DNA of 64,000 nt from Candidatus Nitrospira nitrificans (GCF_001458775.1 NZ_CZPZ01000007.1:49913-113912); one strand, 5' to 3'; shown: positions 47,013 through 55,704, numbered from the stretch's first letter. A program made the numbers and translations. Notes: a model not told the origin generated them from the letters alone.

Positions 47013-47965
47013 CCGCGTCGCGTCAGCACACGCGACGATTCGCCGGCATCGATCTCGGAACCCTCACCTGTCGCTTGTTGATCGCAGATCTAGCCTCTGG
47101 GCATCCCCTCACAGAACTTCGCTCAGACCGACGCATCCTCCGCTTAGGAGAAGGCGTCGATCAGACCAAACGGCTGAGCCCAGTCGCGATGGATCGGGTC
47201 ATCCACTGTCTAGAGGAATGGCGGACTATCATCAACAGTTATCACGTCGAGGCGATCTCGGTTGTGGCGACGAGCGCCGTCCGAGACGCTGCGAATCGAG
47301 ATGAGTTTGTTGAACGGGTCAAACGAGAAACCGGCTTCGATGTGGAAGTCATCGCGGGCGATGAAGAAGCGCGGCGGACGTTGCTCGGTATTCGCTCCGG
47401 CTTGCCTGCTGGAGTGACGGACATCCTTGCATTGGATATCGGTGGAGGCAGTACTGAGTTTATTCTGGATCGGTCAGGTCAGAAGCGTGTCATTCGATCG
47501 ATTGATGTCGGAGTCGTCCGTCTTTGCGAGCGGCTCTTACATCACGACCCACCGACTGATGAGGAAGTGCGACAAGCACGTGAGTGGGTTGCCAGAGAAA
47601 CGAAAGCGGCTGTTGCTGGCATAGGTAACTATCGTCAGGCGACGTTCGTCGGCACCGCCGGCACAATTACCAGCCTTGCCGCCATGGCTCAGAAGCTTTC
47701 CACCTATGAGCCGTCACGCATTCATAATTACCGGTTAAAGCTGGAAACGATCCGAGAACTGGAGGAGACGCTTCTCAGCAGAACGAAGGCCGAGCGTGTT
47801 GGCTTGCCAGGCTTGGAGAAGAACCGTGAAGAAGTCATCGCCGCCGGGGCGATCATCATTCGGACAATCATGGAGACGCTGGTCCAGAAAGAATGTCTGG
47901 TGAGCCATCTGGGGTTGAGGGAAGGAGTGCTGATTGAGTTGGCGATGAGAAGCCACTTTACTTAA
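47009..47965 (+). CDS. Ppx/GppA-family phosphatase
   Basis: A 318-residue protein of the exopolyphosphatase/guanosine pentaphosphatase family with the ASKHA fold. Phosphate loops are seen at FAGIDLGTLTCRLLIAD and LALDIGGGSTEFIL, with ATSAVRDAANRDEF between them and GTAGTITSLAAMA after. It lacks the C-terminal HD-like domain found in E. coli Ppx (513 residues), like the shorter forms. Substrate (polyphosphate or pppGpp) cannot be decided from the sequence. The ATG overlaps the preceding stop. Confidence 0.9.
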   Translation: MTASRQHTRRFAGIDLGTLTCRLLIADLASGHPLTELRSDRRILRLGEGVDQTKRLSPVAMDRVIHCLEEWRTIINSYHVEAISVVATSAVRDAANRDEFVERVKRETGFDVEVIAGDEEARRTLLGIRSGLPAGVTDILALDIGGGSTEFILDRSGQKRVIRSIDVGVVRLCERLLHHDPPTDEEVRQAREWVARETKAAVAGIGNYRQATFVGTAGTITSLAAMAQKLSTYEPSRIHNYRLKLETIRELEETLLSRTKAERVGLPGLEKNREEVIAAGAIIIRTIMETLVQKECLVSHLGLREGVLIELAMRSHFT

Positions 47966-48057
47966 AGTGCCGATTCAGGAACGATTGCTGGCACGGCCGG
48001 TTGTCTAACTCTTTCAGTCAGAAATGGCAGGAGTAATGGTCCCGATGGGGTAAGACG

Positions 48058-49164
48058 ATGGATACGAGAAATAAAAAGCGCTTTAATGGTTTGCTAGTTG
48101 CTCTGCTGACTCTTGCTGGCTGTGGGAGTGGTCAATATTATTTCTCCAAGCCGGGCTTTTCTCAGCAGCAATACGAGCAAGACAAGTATGAATGTCTCCG
48201 GTCAGCCCAACAGCCGATGCTCATCAGTCCCGCACCTGGTATGTCGGCGGGAGGAATGGCTACAAACAACGAGATCTATCTGGCCTGTTTCAGGGCTAAA
48301 GGGTACACCGTGCAGAGTGAAGGAGAGCGTGAGCAAATTGCGCGTGCAGAGGAGCGTGCATTTCATGAACAGCTGCAGCAGAGGGCGCGTGAAAGGCAGT
48401 TGCGGGAGGAGGCGGCACGGAAGGAAAGGCAATCCTTATTGGCTGAAAAGCAACGGTTTGAGGAGGAAAAGTCTCGCCAAGTTCAGGTTAAGCCGAACCG
48501 TGAGAAGCAAGTATATGGTTCAGAATATACAGAGAAAGACGTGCCGGTGGTTCTAGTTCCAAATGGCGAATTTCTCTACGGAATGGATAATCAACGAATC
48601 ACGTTGTCTGATTTCTATATGGATATTTTCGAAGTGACGACGCGGCTCTATGCTGTGTTTATGCAGGAGACTGGCCGTGGCAAGCCTGAACATTGGAGAG
48701 ACGTGAGGCCAGAGCTTGATGGGGACAAGCCCGTCATTGGCGTAGAGTGGTCAGACGCAGATGCCTATTGTCGCTACTATGGAAAACGGCTTCCGACCGA
48801 GCAGGAATGGGAAAAGGCAGCACGGGGGACAGATGGGCGGATGTATCCTTGGGGGAATTCGGAGCCCAATAAGAGTCTTGCCAACTACGATGGGCAGTTT
48901 TGTCTTATCTTCTGTAACGTTTATGCCGAGAAGCTTAAATCGGTTGGCAGTTATGCTGAGGGGCGAAGCCCCTACGGCCTTTACGACATGGCTGGTAATG
49001 CATGGGAGTGGGTTGAAGAAAAGACACTTCGAGGGGGATCATGGATTAGTAATACATATACGTCAGGGCTTGGTTTGCAATCCGCATTCCAATTAGGAGA
49101 AATCACGAGGACGTATGGGCGGCGATATCTACTTGGCTTTCGCTGTGTGAAGGATGTCCGTTAG
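48058..49164 (+). CDS. SUMF1/FGE-domain lipoprotein
   Basis: A 368-residue lipoprotein. The signal peptide ends in the lipobox LTLAGC (C22). Residues about 95-150 form a charged coiled coil (REQIARAEERAFHEQLQQRA). Residues about 160-368 are a SUMF1-type domain (VLVPNGEFLYGMD, KPVIGVEWSDADAYCRYYGK, LPTEQEWEKAARG, GNAWEWVEE, LRGGSW, LGFRCVKD). This fold occurs in formylglycine-generating and related enzymes and in many C-type lectin-like proteins. The catalytic cysteine pair of true sulfatase-modifying enzymes is not evident, so another role is likely. Confidence 0.82.
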   Translation: MDTRNKKRFNGLLVALLTLAGCGSGQYYFSKPGFSQQQYEQDKYECLRSAQQPMLISPAPGMSAGGMATNNEIYLACFRAKGYTVQSEGEREQIARAEERAFHEQLQQRARERQLREEAARKERQSLLAEKQRFEEEKSRQVQVKPNREKQVYGSEYTEKDVPVVLVPNGEFLYGMDNQRITLSDFYMDIFEVTTRLYAVFMQETGRGKPEHWRDVRPELDGDKPVIGVEWSDADAYCRYYGKRLPTEQEWEKAARGTDGRMYPWGNSEPNKSLANYDGQFCLIFCNVYAEKLKSVGSYAEGRSPYGLYDMAGNAWEWVEEKTLRGGSWISNTYTSGLGLQSAFQLGEITRTYGRRYLLGFRCVKDVR

Positions 49165-49429
49165 TCATGTAGGCCTAATGTTTCTGAATCTCAACAGCGA
49201 GACTATCATCATGCGATCATGGAAACGCTGGGTCGGCGATGGGGGTACGATAAGGGCGCTGACCAATCCGGCGCAAGCAGACGAAAAATAGGGCCCTGGC
49301 CAAACTAGACGGCAGACGCAGATGCTTACAAAGACTACTCTAAGTGTTGCGAATACAAATTTGTCGCTAAATACCCCAAAACTGGTCTATCTGGATCAAT
49401 GATCTTCCCTCGATTTCATGGACACGTGG

Positions 49430-50293
49430 TTACGCGACTGCTGCCCGCGCTTCATACTCAGCTGGGGAGTGATAGCCGAGGGTTGAGTGCCGACGCTGCC
49501 GATTGTAGAACCCCTCGATGTATTCGAAGATCTCCTTCTTGGCTTCGTCTCGGGTGGCATAGTGCCGATGGTACCCGAGCTCCCGCTTGAGCGTTCCAAA
49601 GAAACTTTCGACGCACGCGTTGTCCCAGCAGTTGCCTTTGCGGCTCATACTGGGAATAAGGCCATACTCAGCGAGTCGGTGCTGGTAGCTCGTCGCGGCA
49701 TACTGACTGCCGCGGTCCGAATGGTGCAGGAGCCCTACCCTGGGAATTCGGTTCATCACGGCCATCAGGAGGGCCTGCTCCGCCAACTCACCCGTTAATC
49801 GCTGGCCCATCGCCCAGCCGACCACCCGGCGTGAATACAGATCGAGTAGAACCGCCAGATAGAGCCAGCCCTCCCGTGTCCAGACGTAGGTCAGGTCTCC
49901 GGCCCACACTCGATTAGGAGCTTCAACCGTGAAGGCCCGATCCAGAGTATTCGCGGCCACCGGGAACTGATGCTGGGACTGGGTGGTGGCGCGCCACTTC
50001 GTCACGGTCTTCGCCCGAATACCGTCTTGGCGCATGAGCCGAGCGACGCGATGCTCGCCAACGCGGTGCCCCTGTTTGACTAAGGCGTCCCAGATCCGGG
50101 GACTGCCGTACGTTTCCCGCGACTCCTGGTGGATCACCCGAATGGCTGAGCGCAGTATACGCGTCTGGATGGACCGGGCACTTTCAGGCCGTGATCGCCA
50201 CGCGTAATAGCCCGCTGCCGAGACGGCGAGGACACGGCACATTAAGCGGATCGGATAGCGACGGTCGTGTTCGTGGATCACGCGGTATCTCAT
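49430..50293 (-). CDS. IS3-family transposase OrfB (DDE integrase)
   Basis: A 287-residue rve-type integrase. An HTH_21-like segment (YGSPRIWDALVKQGHRVGEH) precedes the catalytic core with the three acids in VWAGDLTYVWT, LHHSDRGSQY and NACVESFFGTLK. The C-terminal YNRQRRHSTLGYHSPAEYE is diagnostic for the family. The ATG overlaps the orfA stop; production of an OrfAB fusion by frameshifting is usual in this family, and a slippery site was not identified here. Confidence 0.95.
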   Translation of the reverse strand: MRYRVIHEHDRRYPIRLMCRVLAVSAAGYYAWRSRPESARSIQTRILRSAIRVIHQESRETYGSPRIWDALVKQGHRVGEHRVARLMRQDGIRAKTVTKWRATTQSQHQFPVAANTLDRAFTVEAPNRVWAGDLTYVWTREGWLYLAVLLDLYSRRVVGWAMGQRLTGELAEQALLMAVMNRIPRVGLLHHSDRGSQYAATSYQHRLAEYGLIPSMSRKGNCWDNACVESFFGTLKRELGYHRHYATRDEAKKEIFEYIEGFYNRQRRHSTLGYHSPAEYEARAAVA

Positions 50294-50586
50294 CGCGACT
50301 CCTTCGCGAAGAACGCCGCCGCACGTTTTAAAAAATCCCGCTCCTGCTTCAAAATAGCATTTTCACGCCGGAGCTGGATCAGTTCCGCCTGTTCGGCCCG
50401 GAGAGAGTGCCGGGTCTGTCCACACCCCTCAGCCTGCTGTTGCTCCGCGCGCCACCGGTAGAGGAGATGGTCCGCAATCCCCAGATCCCGCGCCACCTGT
50501 GCAACGGGATGTCCTGACTCCCGGACTAAGCGCACCGCTTCTTCTTTGAACGCCTCCGTATACGACCGTCGTGTCTTCGAGCTCAT
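50290..50586 (-). CDS. IS3-family transposase OrfA
   Basis: A 98-residue helix-turn-helix protein of the transposase-8 type (RRSYTEAFKEEAVRLVRESG, VAQVARDLGIADHLLYRW) with a leucine-zipper-like end (LIQLRRENAILKQERDFLKR). The start at 50586 (MSSKTRRSYTEAF) is preferred to a longer frame that enters the inverted repeat. It provides end binding for OrfAB. Confidence 0.93.
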   Translation of the reverse strand: MSSKTRRSYTEAFKEEAVRLVRESGHPVAQVARDLGIADHLLYRWRAEQQQAEGCGQTRHSLRAEQAELIQLRRENAILKQERDFLKRAAAFFAKESR

Positions 50587-50667
50587 ACTGTCCTCCGATT
50601 TCCTCATTCTCCCACTTAGGGAGGTGTCTGTGAAATCGGGGGAAGGGCACAATCTTTTCTGTCAGAT

Positions 50668-51681
50668 ATGTGTTTCCATGAGGAGAGTATTTCTTCTAAG
50701 CCAATCCTGAAACGTCTTTTCTTGAAGCTTCAAAATTTGCAAGCGATTAATAAGATCGCTTTGGTCGTTTCGGATGTTCACTGTCAGGAAACATCGGCCT
50801 TCCCTGCGCAGTATGCCAGTAGGATGAAAGAGCTCTGGCAATTTCAGAACACACTGGCTGCTGGAAGAATTAGTGGAAATTGGCGGGATGTATTTGTCGC
50901 ACAATATCGACGATTTCTTCGTGAAGATGACGCAGATTCCTACCCTGTCGCAGATATCAAATACCGTGATCCTCCTCAGCCTCAAAGGGGGCTAAGAATA
51001 ATAATGACCAATACTTGGAGGTTGAGGATGTACCGTGCCAACTCTTCTCAACTTCAAGAAAACGACAAAAGGTATCGCGAAGTTATTGATCGTCAGGCCA
51101 GGAACATCCCACACTGCGAAGGGGTTGAGGATTGCTTGGACTACGTTTGCGAGCTTTGGCGGACCGACTTTAGGACTGGAATTGTGGCTTGGAAGCAGCG
51201 AAAAGAATTCATGCAGTCATTCGACCAGTTGAATAATTCTCCTGGTTCTGAAGAACTGGCTTTTTTGAAGCTGCCGCACATAACGGATTCCGCTTTGCTT
51301 CCAGTTGTCGACGAGGTGCTTCGCGGTATGGATACTGAAGTCACGTTGCGCAGATGGTCTGAATTGCTGGACAAAGATCCGATTGGCCCTTGCCCGTCTA
51401 TTCGAATTCGAACAGCGTTTGAGGCAGAACTGCTTTGGACTTACTATAAGGGTAAGCGAAATAATCCAAAGGAATTTAGAAAAAACTTTGGGTGGTCAAG
51501 GCAGAACGATATTGCTCACGTTTCTGCCTTTATTCCCTATGTCAATGCGCTGACAACAGACAAGGATATGCACAATTTGTGTATAAGAAAGACCACAGCT
51601 GTTGAAATCGGACGATTCTCCGGCAGGATTTTTTCCTCGAAGAACTATCCAGAATTTGAAGACTGGCTGGACGCTCTATAA
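50668..51681 (+). CDS. Remaining 3' part of the interrupted PIN-like gene
   Basis: After the IS, a 337-codon frame with an internal ATG is still open. Its N-terminal part has VVSDVHCQETSAFP and RMKELWQFQNTLA, then a long region with no recognisable domain (ELLWTYYKGKRNNPKEF, NDIAHVSAFIPYVN, where the aspartate could belong to a nuclease site). Without the first 32 residues the likely first acidic residue is lost, so any product is expected to be inactive. See the pseudogene entry. Confidence 0.65.
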   Translation: MCFHEESISSKPILKRLFLKLQNLQAINKIALVVSDVHCQETSAFPAQYASRMKELWQFQNTLAAGRISGNWRDVFVAQYRRFLREDDADSYPVADIKYRDPPQPQRGLRIIMTNTWRLRMYRANSSQLQENDKRYREVIDRQARNIPHCEGVEDCLDYVCELWRTDFRTGIVAWKQRKEFMQSFDQLNNSPGSEELAFLKLPHITDSALLPVVDEVLRGMDTEVTLRRWSELLDKDPIGPCPSIRIRTAFEAELLWTYYKGKRNNPKEFRKNFGWSRQNDIAHVSAFIPYVNALTTDKDMHNLCIRKTTAVEIGRFSGRIFSSKNYPEFEDWLDAL

Positions 51682-51742
51682 GAGAAGAATCTAAGTCATG
51701 TTAAATTGAGTGTCATGGATTTGTGTGCCCGAAGCACTCTCG

Positions 51743-51818
51743 TTATTTCTGCGAATACCACCGATAGCCTTTGTTCTCCGTGATTGCTCGCCTTCGGCGT
51801 CCCCGCCTGGTTTTCTGG
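51743..51818 (-). repeat. Copy of the 3' end of the methyltransferase gene
   Basis: The bases from 51743 resemble 52751-52825, which encode the C-terminus and stop of the methyltransferase on the minus strand. The first 45 bases differ at only about four positions, including the shared stretch CTGCGAATACCACCGATA; later bases include a one-base shift. Together the copies flank the mntA-hepT pair as direct repeats. Confidence 0.75.
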
Positions 51819-51905
51819 AGAACCAAAGATGATTTCTTGTGCTGGCCCGGAGAGGGGTATAAGATCAGCCCGACCTACTAACCTCTTCTGAGGCGGTTTA
51901 TTGCG

Positions 51906-52325
51906 ATGAAACGCACACAATACCGGATTCAGCCGCAGACGCGTGAAGCGCTCGCTCGTCGTCTAGCAGAAGAACTGGAGAAGGAACCCTCGATCCGGTT
52001 TAGCTATCTCCATGGATCGGTGCTGGATTCTGATACCGTGCATGATGTGGATGTTGGCCTCTATCTTCGTGAGCCCGAGGCCGCAACTAGCGCAGCGACT
52101 GTCGTAGATCTTTCTAATCGCCTCACTGCTCTTGTCGGGATGCCGGTGGATGTTCGCCTGCTGAATGAGGCGCCGCTGTCGTTTGTGTATCATGTTCTAC
52201 GTGGGCGTCTGCTTGTCTGCCGGGATGAAGAGTGCCTGACCGAGACGCTGGAAGACGTTGCTCGGCGCTATCTCGACCTTGCGCCGTTGCTCCGGCAGGG
52301 CACCAAGGACGCTTTTGCGGCATGA
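51906..52325 (+). CDS. mntA: MntA-type nucleotidyltransferase antitoxin
   Basis: A 139-residue minimal nucleotidyltransferase. The catalytic motif GS...DVDV is seen at residues about 37-51 (LHGSVLDSDTVHDVDVGLYL), with a third acidic residue in PVDVRLLNEA. MntA proteins neutralise the HEPN toxin HepT by adenylylating a tyrosine. The gene overlaps the downstream HEPN gene by ATGA, as in known mntA-hepT pairs. It lies between two copies of the methyltransferase 3' end. Confidence 0.87.
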   Translation: MKRTQYRIQPQTREALARRLAEELEKEPSIRFSYLHGSVLDSDTVHDVDVGLYLREPEAATSAATVVDLSNRLTALVGMPVDVRLLNEAPLSFVYHVLRGRLLVCRDEECLTETLEDVARRYLDLAPLLRQGTKDAFAA

Positions 52326-52738
52326 GCCTCAATCCGGATCTCATCCGTGCGCGATGCGCTGAAATCGATTCGTCATTGGTTCGCCTCGAAGAGTTCCGCT
52401 GTCTCTCCCGGGAGCAATTTCTTTCCAACCAAGATGCTCTCGATGTTGCCTGCTATCGTTTGCTGGTTGCCATTGAGTCGGCATTGGCTCTTTGCTTTCA
52501 TGTCTCGGCGAAACGGTTGCATCAAGTTCCGGAGGAGTATGCCGGTTGTTTCGTCGCTCTGGAGCAAGCCGGGCTCATCCCCGGAGACCTCTCATGCCGT
52601 CTACAGCAGATGGCGCGATTCAGGAATCTGCTCGTGCATGTGTACTGGAAGATTGATTACGGGCAGGTGTATGACATCATTGCGACACGCCTCGACGATC
52701 TTCGTGCATTCCGTACAGCCATAGCCGGGTTGGTTTAA
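52322..52738 (+). CDS. hepT: HepT-type HEPN ribonuclease toxin
   Basis: A 138-residue HEPN protein of the DUF86/HepT type. The RX4HXY motif is RNLLVHVYW near residue 102-110, where R and H form the RNase site and Y is the residue adenylylated by MntA. The ATG at 52322 overlaps the mntA stop. An alternative frame start at 52232 would lie inside mntA and is rejected. It ends 12 bases before the convergent methyltransferase stop. Confidence 0.87.
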   Translation: MSLNPDLIRARCAEIDSSLVRLEEFRCLSREQFLSNQDALDVACYRLLVAIESALALCFHVSAKRLHQVPEEYAGCFVALEQAGLIPGDLSCRLQQMARFRNLLVHVYWKIDYGQVYDIIATRLDDLRAFRTAIAGLV

Positions 52739-52750
52739 CGGGTTCACGTC

Positions 52751-54241
52751 TTACTTCTGCGAATACCACCGATAACCGTTGTTCTCGGTGAATTGGGCTT
52801 TCGGCGCACCGCCGGGTTTTTCCAGCAACAGCACCTTAAAATCTTGGAGTCCGAACCAAGCAGGATCGGCGAGGTCGTGATAGTGGAGGCCTTGCAGTTT
52901 GGGAAGCATGTCACCCAAGGTCTGTTGCAACTCCTTCTCTGTATAGGCGCGCACGGAGAAGGATTGGTTGATCGCCTGACAGAATCGCTGGATGGTGTAG
53001 GCGGCGCCGGTGCAGAGGACTTTCGTGTCCGGCTTGAGTCCTAGGAATTGTGGAAGAGACAAATACCGCTCCTGAAAACCGAGCCAGCGGACCGCTTGCC
53101 GCAGGTGGCTGTATTGGACCTCGTATTCCGTATGTCCCGGCAGTTTCACGGGCGAGGGCCATCCCTGCTCAATGCCGAATTCGGTGAGAAAGGCCCGACC
53201 GCCCGGCTTCAGCACTCGCCACAGCTCGGCGACGAAGCGAATCGGTCCCAAGTTAAAGATCACCGATTCAGGCGAGTGAGATTCGATCGGAAGACGAAGC
53301 CGTCTGATCCAATCCAGCGCTTCTTGGTGCGGTGCCGTCTCACCGACCCCACAAGTCAGTTCCTTTCTACTCAGTTGCACCGGAGTCATGTCCGCCATGT
53401 TCTCATTGTCGATCGCCAGATCGACCGACTGATCGGCAAACGGGAGCGATTCGGCATTGGCCCTGGTGCCGGAGGCATTCCACCCACCGGCTTTGGCTCG
53501 AGTAACTTGGAGCGTGAGGAATGGTTGCGTGATGTCGAGTGACAGGTAGGTGATGCCCTGCTTTTCGAAGGGCAACAGATCCTTGCCGAGTTCCTGCGCG
53601 AGATAGCCCAGTCCCCCGCCGATTTCCAGGAGGACTTTGGGTTTGGGACTGAACCAGCCGAGACGACGCAGTTGCCGCATGAGGAGCCGCCCGTAGGTCA
53701 AGCCGCTCAGTGCTTCGCTCGGTTCACGGAAGAGATGTGAGACGGTGGTTTCAATCAGGTCGAAATGACTGTCATCTTCTTGCCTTTGGGCAAGCTCGTG
53801 ATGGTGGAATGCTTCCAGATGCTCCTCGCCCTCGAACCCTTCTTGTCCCGACCAGCCTTCGCGGATCTGTTGGAGCAGGATATCCCACTTGGCATTGTGT
53901 CGATGGCCCCCCGGCTGGTCCGTTCCGAAATAGCAGAGGGAATAGTTGGGCGTGGCCCATCGTTCAAGGTGCCAGGACCCTGGTTGTCCGTCCGGCCCGC
54001 ACACCTTTGTGCCGTATTGTTCAACGAGCATACCGACCGTCGCATGGCCGTTCATGGCCTTGAGCATGTCCAGGCCGGTGCGGTTCAGCCGGATGAGCGG
54101 CAGGTTGTCATCAAGCGGGGCAAACCACCATTCGTCTGAGTGATGATGATAGGCGACGAGGTCGGGCATGTGCCAGGCCAGGAGGCTCAGGACCTCTCCA
54201 GCGAGGTTTCGAGGAGGATGGACAGCGGCAGCGGATTTCAT
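52751..54241 (-). CDS. SAM methyltransferase with N-terminal PqqD-like domain
   Basis: A 496-residue protein. Residues about 36-77 (WWFAPLDDNLPLIRLNRTGL, then MLKAMNGHATVGMLVEQYG) have the pattern of PqqD-like domains, which bind peptides in many RiPP pathways. A class I methyltransferase follows: motif I VLLEIGGGLGYLAQELG near residue 205, an acidic loop YLSLDIT, and RVLKPGGRAFLTEFG. The C-terminal 120 residues are unassigned. A role in peptide or cofactor modification is inferred; no precursor peptide gene was recognised nearby. It starts at an ATG and has no partner gene in its direction. Confidence 0.78.
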   Translation of the reverse strand: MKSAAAVHPPRNLAGEVLSLLAWHMPDLVAYHHHSDEWWFAPLDDNLPLIRLNRTGLDMLKAMNGHATVGMLVEQYGTKVCGPDGQPGSWHLERWATPNYSLCYFGTDQPGGHRHNAKWDILLQQIREGWSGQEGFEGEEHLEAFHHHELAQRQEDDSHFDLIETTVSHLFREPSEALSGLTYGRLLMRQLRRLGWFSPKPKVLLEIGGGLGYLAQELGKDLLPFEKQGITYLSLDITQPFLTLQVTRAKAGGWNASGTRANAESLPFADQSVDLAIDNENMADMTPVQLSRKELTCGVGETAPHQEALDWIRRLRLPIESHSPESVIFNLGPIRFVAELWRVLKPGGRAFLTEFGIEQGWPSPVKLPGHTEYEVQYSHLRQAVRWLGFQERYLSLPQFLGLKPDTKVLCTGAAYTIQRFCQAINQSFSVRAYTEKELQQTLGDMLPKLQGLHYHDLADPAWFGLQDFKVLLLEKPGGAPKAQFTENNGYRWYSQK

Positions 54242-54314
54242 GGCGAGCAGTTCTTCGTGCCGAACTCCGGCAGCCTACAGGAGCGATCAGCCATCCTGCA
54301 AGATGATCGGTGGG

Positions 54315-54692
54315 TTACAACTGAGACGGGGTTGAAGGATCGTCAGTCACGACCAGCTGGCCTCGCATGATGGGATGGATACCGCAGTGATAGAGGTATC
54401 GGCCGGCCGGCAAGCCCGGCACAGTAAAGTGTCCTCCCGGGGCCACGGTCCCTGAATCGAACAGGCATGGCCGATCATCCTTCGTGCAGTCGTTGTGGGT
54501 GACGGTATGGTGGGTGGGTGTCGGATTATCCCAGCGAACGGGTGTGCCGCTCGCCACCGTGGCGACGGCAGGAATGTAATAAGGCGATCCGTTCTCCATG
54601 AGAATCTGTGTGGCTGGGAAGAGGTCCGGGACCGGCTCACCTGTAATGGCTCCGATCCCGAGAGCCAGCGTCACGATGAGCACGCGGTTCAC
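54315..54692 (-). CDS. Exported cupredoxin (plastocyanin-like)
   Basis: A 125-residue blue-copper protein. Residues 1-18 form a signal peptide. The copper ligands are H in PTHHTVTH and C, H and M in YHCGIHPIMRG, a complete type 1 set. Cys pairs (NDCTKDDRPC) may form a disulfide. The GTG start at 54692 is the only one available. It would act as a periplasmic electron carrier; its partner is not evident. The gene is about 70 bases upstream of, and on the same strand as, the methyltransferase gene. Confidence 0.88.
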   Translation of the reverse strand: MNRVLIVTLALGIGAITGEPVPDLFPATQILMENGSPYYIPAVATVASGTPVRWDNPTPTHHTVTHNDCTKDDRPCLFDSGTVAPGGHFTVPGLPAGRYLYHCGIHPIMRGQLVVTDDPSTPSQL

Positions 54693-54989
54693 GCCGGTGT
54701 GACTCCTGATTAGACGGTTTGTTCGAAAGAGCCGAGGATGAAGCGGAGGATCCAGGCTCGTGTCCGTACGTGGTGAGTATCATAGCATGGGATGGAGCCG
54801 GATCGTTTACGAACGCTCCGCCGTCCTTTCTTCTCGTCTCCTTCGTGGCCACGACGTGCTCCGGTCGACTCCTAAGAAACGTCGGATGGAACGATTGATG
54901 GAAATCAAGATCGGGGTGGTTGCAAGAGGTTGTTGGTTCATGCTAGATGGAGGCCGTTGCGCCGGGCTGAAACGAAGAGGAGGATCGGA

Positions 54990-55469
54990 ATGGCGAACAA
55001 GAAGAAAAAAGTCGCGGCAAAAAAGTCGTCACGGACGAAAAAGGCTACACCGTCGCCGAAGAAAAAGGTGGCCAAAAAAACAGCGGCTAAGAAGACGGTG
55101 AAGAAGCGTGCGGCCGTCAAGGCCTCCAAACCGGCCTCGAAGAAAAAGCCCGTCAAGAAAGCCGCCGGCAAACCAGTGAAGAAGGCTGCGCCGAAGGTCA
55201 GCCCGCCGAGCGCACCCGCCAAGAAAATCGTTGAGGAGCAGGATGTGGCTCCCCGCAAGCCCGTGGCGGCGAAACCCGTCATGCCTATGGAGCCGGACGA
55301 GGCCGATCTTGATGCCGAAGATGAAATGGACAGCGATGAGCTGGGAATGGAGGACGAGATCGAAGAAGATGACGTCCAGGAAGAGCTGGATCTCGACGCC
55401 GATGATGACGGAGACGCGCTGATCGAGAAGTCCGAAGATTTATTGGATGACGACTATCGGAATAACTGA
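54990..55469 (+). CDS. Histone H1-like basic protein with acidic C-terminal tail
   Basis: A 159-residue low-complexity protein. Residues 1-95 are Lys/Ala/Pro-rich with repeated KKxxAKK and KPVKKAA words, like bacterial H1-type or AlgP-type DNA-binding tails. Residues about 103-155 are very acidic (DEADLDAEDEMDSDELGMED). The ATG at 54990 follows GAGGAGGATCGGA. A DNA-compacting or chaperone-like role is plausible; the acidic half could regulate the basic half. No folded domain is seen. Confidence 0.78.
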   Translation: MANKKKKVAAKKSSRTKKATPSPKKKVAKKTAAKKTVKKRAAVKASKPASKKKPVKKAAGKPVKKAAPKVSPPSAPAKKIVEEQDVAPRKPVAAKPVMPMEPDEADLDAEDEMDSDELGMEDEIEEDDVQEELDLDADDDGDALIEKSEDLLDDDYRNN

Positions 55470-55581
55470 TATCTCCCGGCCCTCCGGGGCTTCCGGCAGG
55501 TCCCTCGTATCTTCTGTTCGAAGTCCATCACTGATGCAAGGGTGAGGGCTCTGAGGTTGGAGTCGCTCAGTGTGTTCATTG

Positions 55582-55615
55582 ACCGCCGCTGGAACTGATC
55601 GGTTCCAGCGGCGGT
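55582..55615 (+). terminator. Strong hairpin between the histone-like and pentapeptide genes
   Basis: ACCGCCGCTGGAAC (55582-55595) pairs perfectly with GTTCCAGCGGCGGT (55602-55615) with a six-base loop. The following sequence is only moderately T-rich (TGTTTTGTCTCTCT starts about 20 bases later). It probably ends transcription of the upstream gene. Confidence 0.6.
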
Positions 55616-55704
55616 GTCTCGTCATCTTCCGAATGTTTTGTCTCTCTCCTCCGTGAAATGTGGACACCTTGTTCCATCGCCGCTCCGATCGTTCACCTAC
55701 CGCC

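Larger units (their letters stand above)
49400..50649 (-). mobile_element. IS3-family insertion sequence, complete (1250 bp)
   Basis: The ends at 49400-49425 and 50624-50649 are inverted copies matching at 21 of 26 positions, both starting TG. They enclose orfA and orfB on the minus strand. CAA on both sides is a 3-bp target duplication, typical of the family. The element has inserted in codon register with its host gene. Both orfs are intact, so it may still be active. Confidence 0.92.
49322..51681 (+). pseudogene. PIN-like gene interrupted by the IS3-family element
   Basis: A gene of about 368 codons split by the IS. The 5' piece is 49322-49399 (26 codons, MLTKTTLSVANTNLSLN to VYLDQ). After the IS, the same frame continues at 50653 (SFLSDMCFHEES) to the TAA at 51681. 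The CAA at 49397-49399 and at 50650-50652 is the duplicated target. The joined N-terminus VYLDQSFLSDM looks like the first strand and acidic residue of PIN-like nucleases; this family call is tentative. The gene is AT-richer than its surroundings. Confidence 0.8.
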
